Source of the DNA: JAVBLG01 sp031553655
Lineage (GTDB): Bacteria; Desulfobacterota; Desulfovibrionia; Desulfovibrionales; Desulfovibrionaceae
Assembly (NCBI GenBank): GCA_031553655.1
Contig: JAVBLG010000132.1
Location: 1-5,473, forward strand
Length of the DNA stretch: 5,473 nt
Direction: 5' to 3'
The first letter of the stretch is position 1, and each line of letters starts with the position of its first letter. The translations under genes were made by a program, and so were the position numbers. Shown here in pieces: positions 5,366-5,473 of the stretch. Below the pieces are notes generated by a model. That model was given only the letters and a program-made list of their open reading frames with translations. It ran no database searches and was not told the origin of the DNA.

Positions 5366-5444
5366 TTTAATTTGCGGTATTCTTTTAATACAACGCACGA
5401 ATATTTAAATTATGATGCTAATTTAATTCACAAAAGGCTCCAAA
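5366..5444 (+). promoter_or_regulatory. AT-rich 79-base gap after trsS with dyad, direct repeat and weak promoter-like box
   Basis: This is the largest gap in the window. TAATTTAATT occurs at 5363-5372 (covering the trsS stop) and again at 5419-5428. A stem-loop at 5373-5397 pairs TGCG with CGCA and GTATT with AATAC, with an AA bulge and a CTTTT loop; no T run follows. TATGAT at 5411-5416 resembles a -10 box, but no good -35 is seen. The gap could carry a secondary promoter or operator for the next gene. All of these are short signals and individually weak. Confidence 0.35.
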
Positions 5445-5473
5445 ATGAAAAGTTTTGAGGAAAGGGGGATGGG
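5445..5473 (+). CDS. Start of a downstream gene, cut by the window end
   Basis: From the ATG at 5445 the frame reads MKSFEERGM and runs off the window. AAGG at 5434-5437, 7 bases upstream, supports it. A second in-frame ATG at 5469 has a stronger site, GAGGAAA at 5457-5463, also about 7 bases away, and may be the true start. Too little is visible to assign a product. In D. vulgaris the next gene in this order is, from memory, an AMP-dependent CoA ligase family member (DVU_1553), which is only a positional guess here. Confidence 0.45.
5457..5463 (+). promoter_or_regulatory. Strong ribosome binding site that may set the start of the downstream gene at 5469
   Basis: GAGGAAA followed by GGGGG sits just before the ATG at 5469. 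It is the best Shine-Dalgarno match in the last 100 bases and is better than the AAGG ahead of the ATG at 5445. Both ATGs are in the same frame, so the choice changes only the first eight codons. Confidence 0.45.

Overview
The window holds five complete genes and the first codons of a sixth, all on the + strand and tightly packed. It reads as one operon-like cluster of redox and radical-SAM genes. The gene set and order match, from memory, the Desulfovibrio vulgaris run DVU_1558 to DVU_1554. The GC-moderate coding sequence with AT-rich gaps also fits a Desulfovibrionaceae-type sulfate reducer or a related anaerobic deltaproteobacterium. The organism call is an inference from synteny and family recognition, not from a marker gene.

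Layout. Positions 1-24 are an uninterrupted run of C, probably a contig-end or sequencing artefact. Positions 44-2425 encode a 793-residue multidomain iron-sulfur flavoprotein: a GltD-like N-terminal cluster domain, a shortened FAD module, a two-cluster ferredoxin domain, two HdrB-type CCG domains and an unassigned C-terminal domain. It overlaps by 4 bases a 71-residue protein with a CxxCxC...CCxxC metal site (2422-2637). A class I SAM methyltransferase (2664-3257, DVU_1556/TrsM type) follows, then a C-GCAxxG-C-C family protein (about 3316-3789), then a radical SAM protein of the TrsS type (3842-5365) related to the tetraether lipid synthase (Tes/MJ0619) group. After a 79-base AT-rich gap a further gene begins at 5445 or 5469 and runs off the window.

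How the genes may work together (inference). The flavoprotein can supply low-potential electrons through many Fe-S centres. The small metal-site protein and the C-GCAxxG-C-C protein could be a redox partner and a cysteine-rich carrier. TrsS and the methyltransferase, both SAM-dependent, could modify a cofactor or protein. I know of no experimentally established product, so the cluster is a good candidate for an undescribed pathway. In related genomes TrsS can be a selenoprotein; here every candidate position is cysteine and there is no in-frame TGA.

Non-coding and structural signals: a perfect 10-bp stem-loop over the end of the C-GCAxxG-C-C gene, a 9-bp stem-loop inside the methyltransferase gene, small AT-rich dyads in the gaps, a run of eight G in trsS, and a repeated TAATTTAATT in the last gap. 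No RNA genes, CRISPR arrays or insertion sequences were seen. No stretch longer than 300 bases lacks a gene.
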